NCBI GenBank assembly: GCA_023614405.1
Contig: CM042686.1
Location: forward strand, 351,300,329 to 351,364,328
DNA: 64,000 nucleotides
Reading direction: 5' to 3'
From: Avena insularis
Lineage: Eukaryota > Streptophyta > Magnoliopsida > Poales > Poaceae
The notes beneath the pieces are model-generated. The model searched no databases. It was not told the DNA's origin and saw only the letters and a program-made list of their open reading frames with translations. The first letter of the stretch is position 1. Each line of letters begins with the position of its first letter. Below are positions 25,058 through 37,341 of the stretch, piece after piece. Both the position numbers and the translations under genes were made by a program.

Positions 25058-26335
25058 TGTTGGGTATATGGCCTAGAGGCAATCATGTATGATGTTATGC
25101 CCATTTTATTCATAAAGTTATTGTCCATGCATGAACTACTAATATGTATCATTGAAATGTGATTTGATTGTGGAACTATATATTCATGTTGTTCATACTA
25201 ATTCTCCTTGGTTGTTGAGGTTGTGCCAGACACACAACTTAGACTAATGTAAAAGTCGGCTGATGTCTCTGTTCCACTTGTCATGGGCATGGAGATGCTA
25301 TTCGACTAACACTAATTCATCTAAAGAGTTTAGCGAATCGGACTGACCCATAGTTGAGATGCAACGAGAATGTAGTCTCAAGCAATGGAATCCTTTGACC
25401 TGAGGTGATCACATGATCCGAGTTATGGATTGCTAGCTTAGGTCCTATCAATCGTTGTTTCGTAAATGGGCAGTTATAAAGGTAGGGTTCGGGTTGGTTG
25501 CGAAGCAAGCTGCGTTACGTGGATTACCAAGATGAGATTTTCCCCTTTGTAATGGATAGATATTCTCTAGGCCCTCTCGTGTGATATGATTTGGAAGCAT
25601 GGCCATGCACGACTTGGTTAATTGTTAACCAAGGAGTTGGACTAAGTGTTAGTCTAGAGAATCGTATATCACGGAACAAGAAGAGAGAGTCGAGCTATTA
25701 AAGGGATGGCAACAACTCGCCTATAGCTTGACAAGATATATCGTGAGGCAAAGGGACTTGGACGAAAGTCACATTGAGAAAGGTTTGTCTTCTGACTTTA
25801 TGGAGCTTGGGAGTTGGCACGTCTTGCTAGAGGCCGCTACCAACTATCGACTCAGAGCGGTGAATCATGTCGTGTCCAGGTGTAGGTAAACCTACAGGGT
25901 CACGCACTTAAGGGTAAGGAACCCATGTGGATTCGATCCATGTGGAGAATGGGGTACAGCTTAGATGGGCCTCAAGCGTTGAGCCCAGCTAGGAGTGTAT
26001 ATAAGTGGAGTGACAAGGGATTGTCCCTGACCTAGCCGTCACTTTCTCCACTCCCATTTCGGGCTAGATAGGATCTAGCAGTCCTCTGCCCGAAGCTCCT
26101 TCCTATACATGTGGATACCAGTAGAGGCATTGCACGTGCGGCGCTGGGGACAAGGAGGTCCATGGGGATCTGGACGAGTTGTACGGGGATCGTTCGGCAC
26201 GGCATCAACTGACCCACTTCATCAACAATCCGCACCTGCGCGTCTAGTGGTAAATCTCGTGGCCTATCACCTTAGCTAGATCTTGGGATCACCGCGTAGG
26301 GGAAAATGTTTTGTTTATCTTTGCGTGGCCCAATA
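25058..26335 (+). repeat. 5' LTR of the plus-strand copia element
   Basis: 1278 bp, full-length copy. It contains about 240 bp (roughly 25391-25633) absent from the 3' LTR. Confidence 0.92.
25998..26005 (+). promoter_or_regulatory. TATA box in the 5' LTR
   Basis: TATATAAG, with an identical site in the 3' LTR (32247-32254). Confidence 0.6.
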
Positions 26336-26336
26336 G

Positions 26337-26348
26337 TGGTATCAGAGC
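26337..26348 (+). other. Primer-binding site, initiator tRNA-Met type
   Basis: TGGTATCAGAGC, one base after the 5' LTR. It matches the last 12 bases of plant initiator methionine tRNA; the match stops after that. Confidence 0.88.
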
Positions 26349-27563
26349 ATTAGCTTCTGGTTTTAGGCTCGAGATATTGCATATGTGATATGCGGTTGGT
26401 GTTAGATTGGATCTAATTGCAGTTTTCGTGGTCGATCTATGAGATAGATCGGTTTTGTACGAAGTTGATTGGATCAACTAAACTCGGGGGAATGGATGAT
26501 CTGGTTTCTGAGATCTAACTGCTAAGGTCATGGAACAACATACCCCTACTGGTCGGTTTCCGCAATCGGGGTAGACTATGACACGTAAATCCGGATGTGG
26601 TGATCGAAGATCAAAGAGTTTGGTCGAATCGGAGTACGGATCTGATTTGGGTAAAATTGTTTTATCCGATGATGAAATCCATGTTCGTATATATGCATAA
26701 CTTGTTTTTGCAGGAGGATGTTGTGAAGGGTATGGCTTATGTGCATGTGATGTGTGTAATCCATACGTGATCTGGAATCACGGTTTTTTTTGTCAGCCGG
26801 CTAGAGCCTAGGTGCTGTCATTTTATTGTATAACGACCTGCGTGTCGGATTTTCTATGTAATTTACATTACTAGCTAGTGTAGCTGTTTGGAGAACCCGG
26901 ATGGCATGCAAGTCGATGTACAAGTCAGCTACATGGTGTAATACGACATGTGGCAAGAGTTGACACGAGTCGAATTACAAGCTTTGTGGAGATGGAGATC
27001 GCCATGAAGAGAGCCATACCATTTCACATTATAATTGCTTTATTTTGTGTTATTGTTATGTCTCTGTTTTACCTCTATTAGATAGTTGGTAGAAAGTAAT
27101 CCCTCAAAGAAGGTCTAGTCGGTTTCCTTGCCAGTGCTGCACCATCACAAGTCAGACACTTTTGGTAGTGGGCTCATAAAATTGAGGTGCTATCAATTCT
27201 TTCCGACTAGGTGGGTTCGAGTCGGACGCTTAAAGCGGAAGCACTCGGTAATCTAGATGGGTCTATCACAATGGTTGTGGGACTCGGGGAAAGGTCGGAT
27301 GGGAGCCGGGGCATGTGATGCCACCCGTCCAACAGGAGTCGTAAGAGATGCGATTGACAAGGAGTTGTCTACCTAGATCACTTGACGGCTAGCGGTGATG
27401 CTAAAGCTCACTAGTCGACTTGCTTATTTAGGGTTCTGAATCACTAAGTAACCATCAGAGGGGTGTTGGTTCTAGTGGGAGCATAAGTATTAAAGTGTTT
27501 AATATGCTTGCTCTTTTATGGATACATGTCTTAAGTATTTTGCATATTTTCTGTTGTAGATCA
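26349..27563 (+). other. Untranslated leader of the plus-strand copia element
   Basis: 1.2 kb before the gag start with no recognisable gene. Short open frames on the minus strand (26289-26764) match nothing. Confidence 0.7.
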
Positions 27564-28365
27564 ATGGCACCTAGCAGTCTCCCTCAGATTTCTAGTTTTG
27601 AAGAAAGATAAGCTAAATGGAACTAACTTCACCAACTGGTATCATAATCTGAGAATTGTTCTCAAGCAAGAAAAGAGGGACCATGTCCTAGACAACCCAC
27701 TTCCATATGAGCCGAATGAGAATGCGAGTGTCGCAGCCACCAATGCCTACCATAGGACATGTGACGAGTCTACGGAGATTAGTTGTCTTATGCTTGCTCA
27801 CATGGAACCGGACTTGCAGCAGAAGTTCAAGAATGTTGAGGCCTACTATATGATTGAAAGCCTCAAAAGTATGTTCAAGGCTCAGGCAAAGACTGAGAGG
27901 CATCAAGTCTCTCAGGCTTTGTTGAGTTGCAAGCTTAAGGATGGCGATCCACTGAGTCCACATGTGATCAAGAAGGTTGGTTACATATAGTCTCTGGAAA
28001 GGTTGGGCTACCCCATTAGCGAAGAGTTTGCTACGAACATAATTATAAACTCTCTTCCTAGTAAGTATGGTCAGTTCATATCGAACTACCACATGCATGG
28101 TATGGATAAGAAGCTCACTGAATTGCACGGGATGCTCAAGCAGGCTGAGGCGGATCTCAAGAAAGGCGTCAGTCAAGTGTTTATGGTGCAGAATAAGGCT
28201 AAGTTCAAGAAGAATTCTTGGACTAAGAAGAAGAAGGCAAAGTAGGGAGGCAAGGCCGAGGACCCGGTCCAAAGTGCTTCCTCAGGGACTAAGCCATCTC
28301 CTGCAGCCAGATCCACTTGCTTTTATTTCAAGGCGGATGGCCACTGGGAGAGGAATTGCAGCAAG
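27564..28365 (+). pseudogene. Copia gag, broken
   Basis: Starts ATG 27564 (MAPSSLPQISSF), shifts frame near 27600, then reads KLNGTNFTNWYHNLRIVLKQ, ERLGYPISEEFATNIIINSL and GMDKKLTELHGMLKQAEADL. Stops at 27988-27990 and 28243-28245. The zinc knuckle (28318-28359) reads CFYFKADGHWERNC, so the second cysteine of the CX2C pair is phenylalanine and the finger would not bind zinc. Another frame change follows at about 28363-28380. Confidence 0.88.
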
Positions 28366-28850
28366 TATATTATCTGGCTGATAAAGCCAAGAGTGGAGGT
28401 GTGACTTCCAGCTCAGGTACGCTTGTTTGCAATGTTATAGACATTTATCTTGCCGATGCACCTAGTAGTTCTTGGGTATATGATACCAGATCAGTTATTC
28501 ACATCTGCAACCCGTTGCAGGGACTGGTAAGAACTAGGAGCGTGGCGAGAGGCGAGGTTGACATTCGAGTCAGCAACAAAACGAGAGTCGCTGCGTTGGA
28601 AGTCAGCACGATGCAACTTCATTTACCTTCTGGATTCTTAATGGAGCTAAATAATTGTTATTATGTTCCAGTGCTTAGTCGAAACATTATTTCTGCCTCA
28701 TGTTTGATGAGAGAAGGCTATGAGTCGAATATTAAGAATAATGGTTGTTCTTTGTATTTGAATGATATGTTTCACGGCTTTGCACTCATCAGGATGGGTT
28801 ATTTATTTTGAATCTTGATGGTGAATTTGTCTATAATATAAATGTGAAAA
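28366..28850 (+). pseudogene. Copia protease, active site altered
   Basis: Reads SSSWVYDTRSVIHICNPLQG, then MQLHLPSGFLMELNNCYYVP and LSRNIISASCLMREGYE. The active-site DTG is DTR here, which should abolish activity. The frame ends at a stop near 28809-28811 after MGYLF, and integrase resumes in another frame. Confidence 0.85.
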
Positions 28851-29800
28851 GTTGAAACCAAATGATCTGAATATGACTTACTTTTGGCATTGTCGGCTTG
28901 GTCATATAAGTTGGAAACGCATGAATAAGCTCCATGATGATGGACTCCTAACTTTGTTCGACTTGGAGTCGTTCGAGACATGTGAATCCTGCTTACTCGG
29001 CAAGATGACCAAGACACCTTTTGCAAAGAGTTATGAAAGGGCGTCCGACTTATTGGGACTAGTACATAGTGATGTATGTGGCTCGATGAGCATGACAACT
29101 AGAGGTGGTTATGAGTACTTCATTACCTTCACTAATGATTTGAGTAGGTATGGATATATCTACTTTATGAAACATAAGTCCGAAGCCTTTGAAAAGTTCA
29201 AGGAATTCTAGAATGAGGTACAAAATCAACTCGGCAAGAAAATAAAGTTTCTTCGATCAGACCGAGGAGGCGAGTACATGAGCCATGAGTTTGATGACCA
29301 TCTAAAGAGTTGTGAAATAGTTCCCTAGCTCACCCCTCCAGGAATGCCGCAGAGAAATGGTGTGTCAAAAAGGAGGAATCGGACCTTGTTAGACATGGTA
29401 CGATCAATGATGAGTCGGAAAGATCTGCCTTATCAATTTTGGGGTTATTGTCTAGAAACTACAGCGTTCACACTAAACAGAGTACAATCAAAGTCGGTAG
29501 AGAAGACACCACATGAGATGTGGACTGGCAAGAAGCCGAGTTTGTCTTTTCTTAAGATTTGGGGTTGTGAAGCTTTTGTCAAGTGACTTCAGTCAGACAA
29601 TCTTATAGACAAATTGGATAAGTGTATTTTCGTGGGGTATCCGAGGGAAACCTTGGGTTACTACTTCTACAACCGAGAAGAGGGCAAAGTGTTTGTCGCT
29701 CGGAATGGTGTCTTCCTTGAGAAAGTGTTTCTCAGTCGGGAAGTCAGTGGGAGTACGGTGCAGCTCAAAGAAGTTCAAGAGGGACCAGTCAGTAGAGATT
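28851..29800 (+). pseudogene. Copia integrase, broken
   Basis: Zinc-binding part reads TYFWHCRLGHISWKRMNKLH, then ETCESCLLGKMTKTPF. Core reads LVHSDVCGSMSM, KKIKFLRSDRGGEYMSHEF and MPQRNGVSKRRNRTLLDMV, where the usual E of the DDE triad region is replaced in SKRRN (SERRN is usual). Stops at 29209-29211, near 29326 and at 29584-29586 (AFVK*LQSDN). The C-terminal part continues CIFVGYPRETLGYYFYNREE. Confidence 0.87.
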
Positions 29801-30963
29801 TGGTGAAGGCCTTGGAGGTTGAGCCAGTCGTGGTAGCTGAGCCAGTAGCTGCACCTACACTACGAAGATCAGAAAGATTGCATAGTGTTCGTGATGTATT
29901 ACTGTTGGACAGTGATGAGCCAGTAACTTATTCGGAAGCGATGATGGGTTCTGATTCTGCATCATGGCTTGGAGCCATCAGATCTGAGTTAAAGTGCATG
30001 GATGAAAATCAAGTTTGGAACTTGGTTGATCTGCCAGACGGTGCAAGACCCATCGAGTGCAAATGGGTCTTTAAGAAGAAAATTGATATGGATGGAAATA
30101 TTTCTGTCTATAAAGCACGGCTTGTCGCAAAGGGGATCCGGCAGGTTCAAGGAGTTGACTACGATGATACTTTCTCTCCCGTGGCAATGCTTAAGTCAGT
30201 TTGGATCATGTTAGCTATAGCAGCCTATTTCGACTATGAGATATGGCAGATGGATGTCAAGACGGCTTTCCTTAATGGAAATTTAACCGAGGACGTGTAT
30301 ATGATACAGCTCGAGGGTTTTATCGATCCGGCTAATGCTGACAAGTTATGCAAGCTTCGGAAATTCATTTATGGGTTGAAGCAAGCATCTCGGAGTTGGA
30401 ATATTCGCTTTAATGAGGTAGTCAAATTGTTTGGCTTCATCAAGAGCGATCACGATTCTTGTTTATACAAGAAGTTTAGTGGGAGTAAAGTAAACTTTCC
30501 GATCTTATATGTGGATGACATATTACTGATTGGAAATGATGTCCAGATGTTGCAAGAAACCAAGGAATCATTGGAAAAGAGTTTTTCATTAAAACACTTG
30601 GGTGAGGCGACTTACATACTAGGAATCCGGATCTATAGAGATAGATCAAGGCGGCTCATTGGATTGAGTCAGAGTACATATTTGTACAAAGTGTTGAAGA
30701 AGTTCAACATGGAATCATCTAAGAAGGGGTTCTTACCGATGTCCCATGGCGTAAAACTTAGCAAGACTCAGTGTCCTTCGACAACTGATGAGCGCAGTCG
30801 GATGAGTGTGATTCCGTATTCTTCTATAGTCGGATCCATCATGTATGCTATGATTTGTACTAGGCCGGATGTTTCCTATTCTCTAAGTGTTGTGAGCAGA
30901 TACCAGGCTGACCCTAGAGAGATCCACTGGGCAGCGGCTAAAAATATGTCCTCAAGTACTTGA
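29801..30963 (+). pseudogene. Copia reverse transcriptase, mostly open
   Basis: The stretch is open from 29614 to 30963 and includes SEAMMGSDSASWLGAIRSEL, ARLVAKGIRQVQGVDYDDTF, MDVKTAFLNGNLTEDVYMIQ, IYGLKQASRSWN, the catalytic YVDD at 30508-30519 and ILGIRIYRDRSRRLIGLSQS. The end reads GSIMYAMICTRPDVSYSLS. A one-base insertion near 30950 shifts the frame and gives the stop at 30961-30963. This is the best-preserved domain of the element. Confidence 0.92.
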
Positions 30964-31475
30964 GAAGGACTAAGGATATGTTCCTGGTTTATGGAGGTGA
31001 GGATGAACTCAGTGTAAGGGTTTAAACGGATGCGAGTTATCTCACTAACTCAGATGATTCTCGTTCGCAATCTAGATATGTGTTAGTTATAAATGGAGGG
31101 GTTGTGATCTGGAAGAGTTCCAAGCAAGAGACGGTGTCTGCGTCTACGACATAGGCTGAGTATATTGCTGCTTCAGAGGCGGCAATGGAAGTCGTTTTGA
31201 TGAGGAATTTGCTCATGGATCTTGGTGTGGTTCAGGGCTCGTCCAATCTGTTAGACGTGTATTGTGACAACAATGGTGCTATCGCACAAGCCAAGGAACC
31301 TAGACAACACCAAAAGAACAAACATATACTCATGCGATACCACCTTATTCGCCAGTTCATGGATCAAGGTGATATCAAGTTATGCAAGGTACACACGGAT
31401 GCAAATATTGTGGATCCGTTGACAAAGCCTCTATAACAGACAAAACATGAGGCGCACCTGAGAGCTATGGGCATT
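30964..31475 (+). pseudogene. Copia RNase H, broken
   Basis: Reads TKDMFLVYGGEDELSV, a stop at V*TDASYL (about 31024), SKQETVSASTT followed by a stop (31153-31155), AEYIAASEAAMEVVLMR, DVYCDNNGAIAQAKEPRQHQ and IVDPLTKPL with a stop at 31434-31436. The D-E-D pattern of RNase H is visible, but three stops break it. Confidence 0.87.
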
Positions 31476-31512
31476 AGATGCCTAGACATGTGATGTTGGA
31501 TGATTGACTCTA

Positions 31513-31527
31513 GTGCAAGTGGGAGAC
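31513..31527 (+). other. Polypurine tract of the plus-strand copia element
   Basis: GTGCAAGTGGGAGAC immediately before the 3' LTR, nearly the same as that of the other copia element. Confidence 0.82.
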
Positions 31528-32583
31528 TGTTGGGTATATGCCCTAGAGGCAATCATGTATGATGTTATTGCGAATGTATTCATAAAGATATTATCCATGT
31601 ATGAACTACCTATATGTATCATTGAATATGTGATTCGATTGTGGAACTATATATTCATGTTGTTCATACTAATTGTCCTTAGTCGTTGAGGTTGTGCCGG
31701 ACACACAACTTAGACAAATGTGAAAGTCGGTTGATGACTCGGTTCCACTTGTCATGGGCAAGGAGATGCTATTTCGACTTACACTGATTTAGCTAAAGAG
31801 TTTAGCGAAACGGACTGGCCAACAATTGAGATGCAACAAGCATGTTCTCATTTATAGTCTCAAGCAACGGAGTTTAGATAAAGAGTTGGACTAAGTGTTA
31901 GTCCAGTGAATCGTATATCATGGAACGAGAAGAGAGAGTCGAGCTATTAAAGGGATGGCAACAACTCAAATATAGCTTGACAAGATATATCATGAGGCAA
32001 AGGGACTTGGGCGAAAGTCACATTGAGAAAGCTTTGTCTTCTGACTTTATGGCGCTTGGGACTTGACACGTCTTGCTAGAGGCCGCTACCAACTATCGAC
32101 TCAGAGTGGTGACTCGTGTCGTGTCCAGGTGTACGTAAACCTACAGGGTCACACACTTAAGGGTAAGGAGCCCATGTGGATTCGATCCATGTGGAGATTA
32201 GGGTACGGCCTAGATGGACCTCAAGCGTTGAGCCCAGCTAGGAGTGTATATAAGTGGAGTGACAAGGGATTGTCCCTGACCTAGCCGTCACCTTCTCCAC
32301 TCCCATTTTGGGCTAGACAGGATCTAGCAATCCTCTGCCTGGAGCTCCTTCCTATACGTGTGGATACCAGTAGAGGCGTTGCATGTGCGGCGCTGGGACA
32401 AGGAGGTCCATGGGGATCTAGACATGTTGTATGAGGATCGTTCGGCACGGCATCAACTGAAGCGCTTCATCAACAATCCACACTTGCGAGTCTAGTGGTA
32501 AATCTTGTGGCCTATCACCTGAGTTGGATCTTGGGATCACCGCATAGGGGAAAAAGTTTTGTTTATCTCTGCGTGGCCCAATA
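31528..32583 (+). repeat. 3' LTR of the plus-strand copia element, internally deleted
   Basis: 1056 bp. After TCTCAAGCAACGGA (about 31872) some 240 bp found in the 5' LTR are missing and replaced by about 11 unrelated bases before GAGTTGGACTAAGTG. A TATATAAG box remains at 32247-32254. Confidence 0.92.
32247..32254 (+). promoter_or_regulatory. TATA box in the 3' LTR
   Basis: TATATAAG in the same context (AGGAGTG before, TGGAGTGAC after) as 25998-26005. Confidence 0.55.
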
Positions 32584-33000
32584 CTTTGGGCTTTCTGACC
32601 ACCATGGTTTGACACAAATGGAGTCTATAGAGATCAATGCATGTGTTATATATTCTCAAAACCACACCTTATTTATGATCAACATGACCACACACACACT
32701 CCAGTTGGGTGTGGTGATGCAACTGCTTCTGTCACACTAGTTCACCATCCCCATGTGGCAGTTGCATATTCCAGGGGATCTTTGGGCTTTCTAACCACCA
32801 TGGTTTGACACAAATGGAGTCACTAGAGATCAATGCATGTGTTATATATTCTCAAACCCACACCTTCTTTATTATCCACATGACCAGACACACACTCCAG
32901 TTGGGTGTGGTGATGCAACTGCTTCTGTCACACGGGTTCACCATCCCCATGTGGTAGTTGCATATTCTAGGGGCTCTTTGGGCTTTCTGACCACCATGGT

Positions 33001-34580
33001 TTGACACAAATAGAGTCTCTAGAGATCAATGCAGGTGTTATATATTCTCAAAACCACACCTTCTTTATGATCCACATGACCAGACACACACTCCAGTTGG
33101 GTGTGGTGTTGCAACTGCTTTTGTCACACGGGTTCACCATCCCAATGTGGCAGTTTCATATTCCAAGGGCTCTTTGGGCTTTCTGACCACCATGGTTTGA
33201 CCAAAATGGAGTGTCTAGAGATTAGTGCATGTGTTATATATTCTCAAAAACCACACCTTCTTTATGATCCACATGACCACACACACAGTCCAGTTGGGTG
33301 TGGTGATGCAACTACTTATGTCACACTAGTTCACCATCCCCATGTGGCAATTGCATATTCCAGGAGCTCTGTGGGCTTTCTGACCACCATGGTTTGACAC
33401 AAATGGAGTCTATAGATATCAATGCATCTGTTATATATTCTCAGCACCACACCTTCTTTATGATCAACATGACCACACACACACTCCATTTGGGTGTGGT
33501 GACGCAACTGCTTCTGTCACACTAGTTCACCATCCCCATGTGGCAGTTGCATATTCCAGGGGCTCTTTGGGCTTTCTGACCACCATGGTTTGACACAAAT
33601 AGAGTCACTAGAGATCAATGCATGTGTTATATATTCTCAAACCCACACCTTCTTTACTATCCACATGACCACACACACACTCCAGTTGGGTGTGGTGATG
33701 CAACTGCTTCTGTCACACGGGTTCACCATCCCCATGTGGTAGTTGCATATTCTAGGGGCTCTTTGGGCTTTCTGACCACCATGGTTTGACACAAATGGAG
33801 TCTCTATAGATCAATGCAGGTGTTATATATTCTCAAAATCACACCTTCTTTATGATCCACATGACCAGACACACACTCCAGTTGGGTGTGGTGTTCCAAC
33901 TATACATCACCTTTGGTTCACCATCCCCATGTGGCAGTTGCATATTCCAGGGGCTCTTTGGGCTTTCTGACCACCATGGTTTGACCAAAATGGAGTGTCT
34001 AGAGATCAGTGCATGTGTTATATATTCTCAAAACCACACCTTCTTTATGATCCACATGACCACACACACACTCCAGTTGGGTGTGGTGATGCAACTGCTT
34101 CTATCACACGGGTTCACCATTCTCATGTGGCAGTTGCATATTCCAGGGGCTCGTTGGGCTTTCCGAACACCATGGTTTGACACAAATGGAGTCTATAGAG
34201 ATCAATACATCTGTTATATATTCTCAACACCACACCTTCTTTATGATCAACATGACCACACACACACTCCAGTTGGGTGTGGTGATGCAACTGCTTCTGT
34301 CACACTAGTTCACCATCCCCATGTGGTAGTTGCATATTCCAGGGGCTCTTTGGGCTTTCTGACCACCATGGTTTGACACAAATAGAGTCACTAGAGATCA
34401 ATGCATGTGTTATATATTCTCAAACCCACACCTTCTTTACTATCCACATGACCACACACACACTCAAGTTGGGTGTGGTGATGCAACTGCTTCTGTCACA
34501 CGGGTTCACCATCCCCATGTGGTAGTTGCATATTCTAGGGGCTCTTTGGGCTTTCTGATCACCATGGTTTGACACAAATG
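33001..34580 (+). repeat. 4-monomer higher-order repeats (about 784 bp) in block C
   Basis: Class order b-c-d-a is repeated: b at about 33005, 33795 and 34580, spaced about 785-790 bp. Confidence 0.8.
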
Positions 34581-36740
34581 GAGTCTCTATAGATCAATGC
34601 AGGTGTTATATATTCTCAAAACCACACCTTCTTTATGATCCACATGACCAGACACACACTCCAGTTGGGTGTGGTGTTGCAACTGCTTCTGTCACACTGG
34701 TTCACCATCCCCATGTGGCAGTTGCATATTCCAGGGGCTCTTTGGGCTTTCTGACCACCATGGTTTGACCAAAATGGAGTGTCTAAAGATCAGTGCATGT
34801 GCTATATATTCTCAAAACCACACCTTCTTTATGATCCACATGACCACACACACACTCCAGTTGGGTGTGGTGATGCAACTGCTTCTGTCACACTAGTTCA
34901 CCATCCCCATGTGACAGTTGCATATTCCAGGGGCTCTTTAGGCTTTCTGACCACCATGGTTTGACACAAATGGAGTCACTAGAGATCAATGCATGTGTTA
35001 TATATTCTCAAACCCACACCTTCTTTATTATCGACATGACCACACACACACTCCAGTTGGGTGTGGTGATGCAACTGCTTCTGTCACACGGGTTCACCAT
35101 CCCCATGTGGTAGTTGCATATTCTAGGGGCTCTTTGGGCTTTCTAATCACCATGGTTTGACACAAATGGAGTCTCTAGAGATCAATGCAGGTGTTATATA
35201 TTCTCAAAACCACACCTTCTTTATGATCCACATGACCAGACACACACTCTAGTTGGGTGTGGTGTTGCAACTGCTTATGTCACATGGGTTCACCATCCCC
35301 ATGTGGCAGTTGCATATTCCAGGAGCTCTGTGGGCTTTCTGACCACCATGGTTTGACACAAATGGAGTCTATAGAGATCAATTCATCTGTTATATATTCT
35401 CAACACCACACCTTCTTTATGATCAACATGACCACACACACACTCCAGTTGGGTGTGGTGATGCAACTGCTTCTGTCACACTAGTTCACCATCCCCATGT
35501 GGCAGTTGCATATTCCAGGGGCTCTTTGGGCTTTTTGACCACCATGGTTTGACACAAATGGAGTCACTAGAGATCAATGCATGTGTTATATATTATCAAA
35601 CCCACACCTTCTTTACTATCCACATGACCACACACACACTCCAGTTGGGTGTGGTGATGCAACTGCTTCTGTCACACGGGTTCACCATCCCCATGTGGTA
35701 GTTGCATATTCTAGGGGCTCTTTGGGCTTTCTGATCACCATGGTTTGACACAAATGGAGTCTCTATAGATCAATGCAGGTGTTATATATTCTCAAAACCA
35801 CACCTTCTTTATGATCCACATGACCAGACACACACTCCAGTTGGGTGTGGTGTTGCAACTGCTTCTGTCACACGGGTTCACCATCCCCATGTGGCAGTTG
35901 CATATTCCAGGGGCTCTTTGGGCTTTCTGACCACCATGGTTTGACCAAAATGGAGTGTCTAGAGATCAGTGCATGTGTTATATATTCTCAAAACCACACC
36001 TTCTTTATGATCCACATGACCACACACACACTCCAGTTGGGTGTGGTGATGCAACTGCTTCTATCACACTAGTTCACTATCCCCATGTGGCAGTTGCATA
36101 TTCCAGGGGCTCTTTGGGCTTTCAGACCACCATGGTTTGACAGAAATGGAGTCACTAGAGATCAATGCATGTGTTATATATTCTCAAACCTACACCTTCT
36201 TTATTATCCACATGACCACACACACACTCCAGTTGGGTGTGGTGATGCAACTGCTTCTGTCACACGGGTTCACCATCCCCATGTGGTAGTTGAATATTCT
36301 AGGGGCTCTTTGGGCTTTCTGATCACCATGGTTTGACACAAATGGAGTCTCTAGAGATCAATGCAGTTGTTATATATTCTCAAAACCACACCTTCTTTAT
36401 GATCCACATGACCAGACACACACTCCAGTTGGGTGTGGTGTTGCAACTGCTTCTGTCACACGGGTTCACCATCCCCATGTGGCAGTTGTATATTCCAGGG
36501 GCTCTTTGGGCTTTGTGACCACCATGGTTTGACCAAAATGGAGTGTCTAGAGATCATTGCATGTGTTATATATTCTCAAAACCACACCTTCTTTATGATC
36601 CACATGACCACACACACACTCTAGTTGGGTGTGGTGATGCAACTGCTTATGTCACACTAGTTCACCATCCCCATTTGGCAATGCATATTCCAGGAGCTCT
36701 GTGGGCTTTCTGACCACCATGGTTTGACACAAATGGAGTC
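34581..36740 (+). repeat. 3-monomer higher-order repeats (588 bp) in block C
   Basis: Class b recurs exactly 588 bp apart (the phrase at 34669, 35257, 35845 and 36433), with order b-c-a, b-d-a, b-c-a, b-c-d. The trimers therefore look like tetramers that lost class d or class c. Confidence 0.82.
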
Positions 36741-37341
36741 TATAGAGCTCAATGCATGTGTTATATATTATCGAAACCACACCTTCTTTACGATCCACAT
36801 GACGACACACACTCCAGTTGGGTGAGGTGATGCAACTGTCTCTGTCACAAGGTTTCACCATCCCCATGTGGTAGTTGCATATTCCAGGGGCTTGTTGGGC
36901 TTTATGAACATCATGGTTTGACACAAATGGAATCTCTAGTGATCAATGCATGTGTTATATATTCTCAAAACCACACCTTTATGATCCACATGACCACACA
37001 CACACTTTAGTTGGGTGTGGTGATGCAATTGCTTCTGTCACACTGCTTCACCATCCCCATGTGGCAGTTGCATATTCTAGGGGCTCTTTGGGCTTTCTGA
37101 GAACCATGGTTTGACACAAATGGAGTCTCTAGAGATCAATGCATGTGTTAAATATTCTCAAAACCACACCTTATTTATGATCGACATGACCACACACACA
37201 CACTCCAGTTGGGTGTGGTAATGCAACTGCTTCTTTCACACTGGTTTACCATCCCTATGTCGAAGTTCCATATTCCAGGGGCTCTTTGGGCTTTCTGACC
37301 ACCATGGTTTGACACAAATGGAGTCTCTAGAGATTAATGCA

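Larger units (their letters stand above)
25058..32583 (+). mobile_element. Complete, defective Ty1/copia LTR retrotransposon (plus strand)
   Basis: 7526 bp, between perfect duplications CTTTG (25053-25057 and 32584-32588) in the satellite. Order is 5' LTR, tRNA-Met primer-binding site, 1.2-kb leader, gag, protease, integrase, reverse transcriptase, RNase H, polypurine tract, 3' LTR. LTRs start TGTTGGGTATATG and end GTGGCCCAATA, so the usual terminal CA is TA in both. The coding region is closely related in domain content to the minus-strand element at 14571 but the LTRs are unrelated in detail. Many stops and at least four frameshifts show it is not autonomous. Confidence 0.93.
32584..37341 (+). 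repeat. Satellite block C, four monomer classes
   Basis: About 24 monomers of 196 bp. Four classes can be told apart: a (AGTCACTAGAG with ACCCACACC), b (ATGCAGGTG with CAGACACACACTCC and GTGTTGCAAC), c (CCAAAATGGAGTGTC) and d (TCTATAGAGATC with ATCTGTTAT). They follow in ordered runs. Block C ends at 37337-37341 (ATGCA), the target duplication of the Tat element. Confidence 0.95.
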
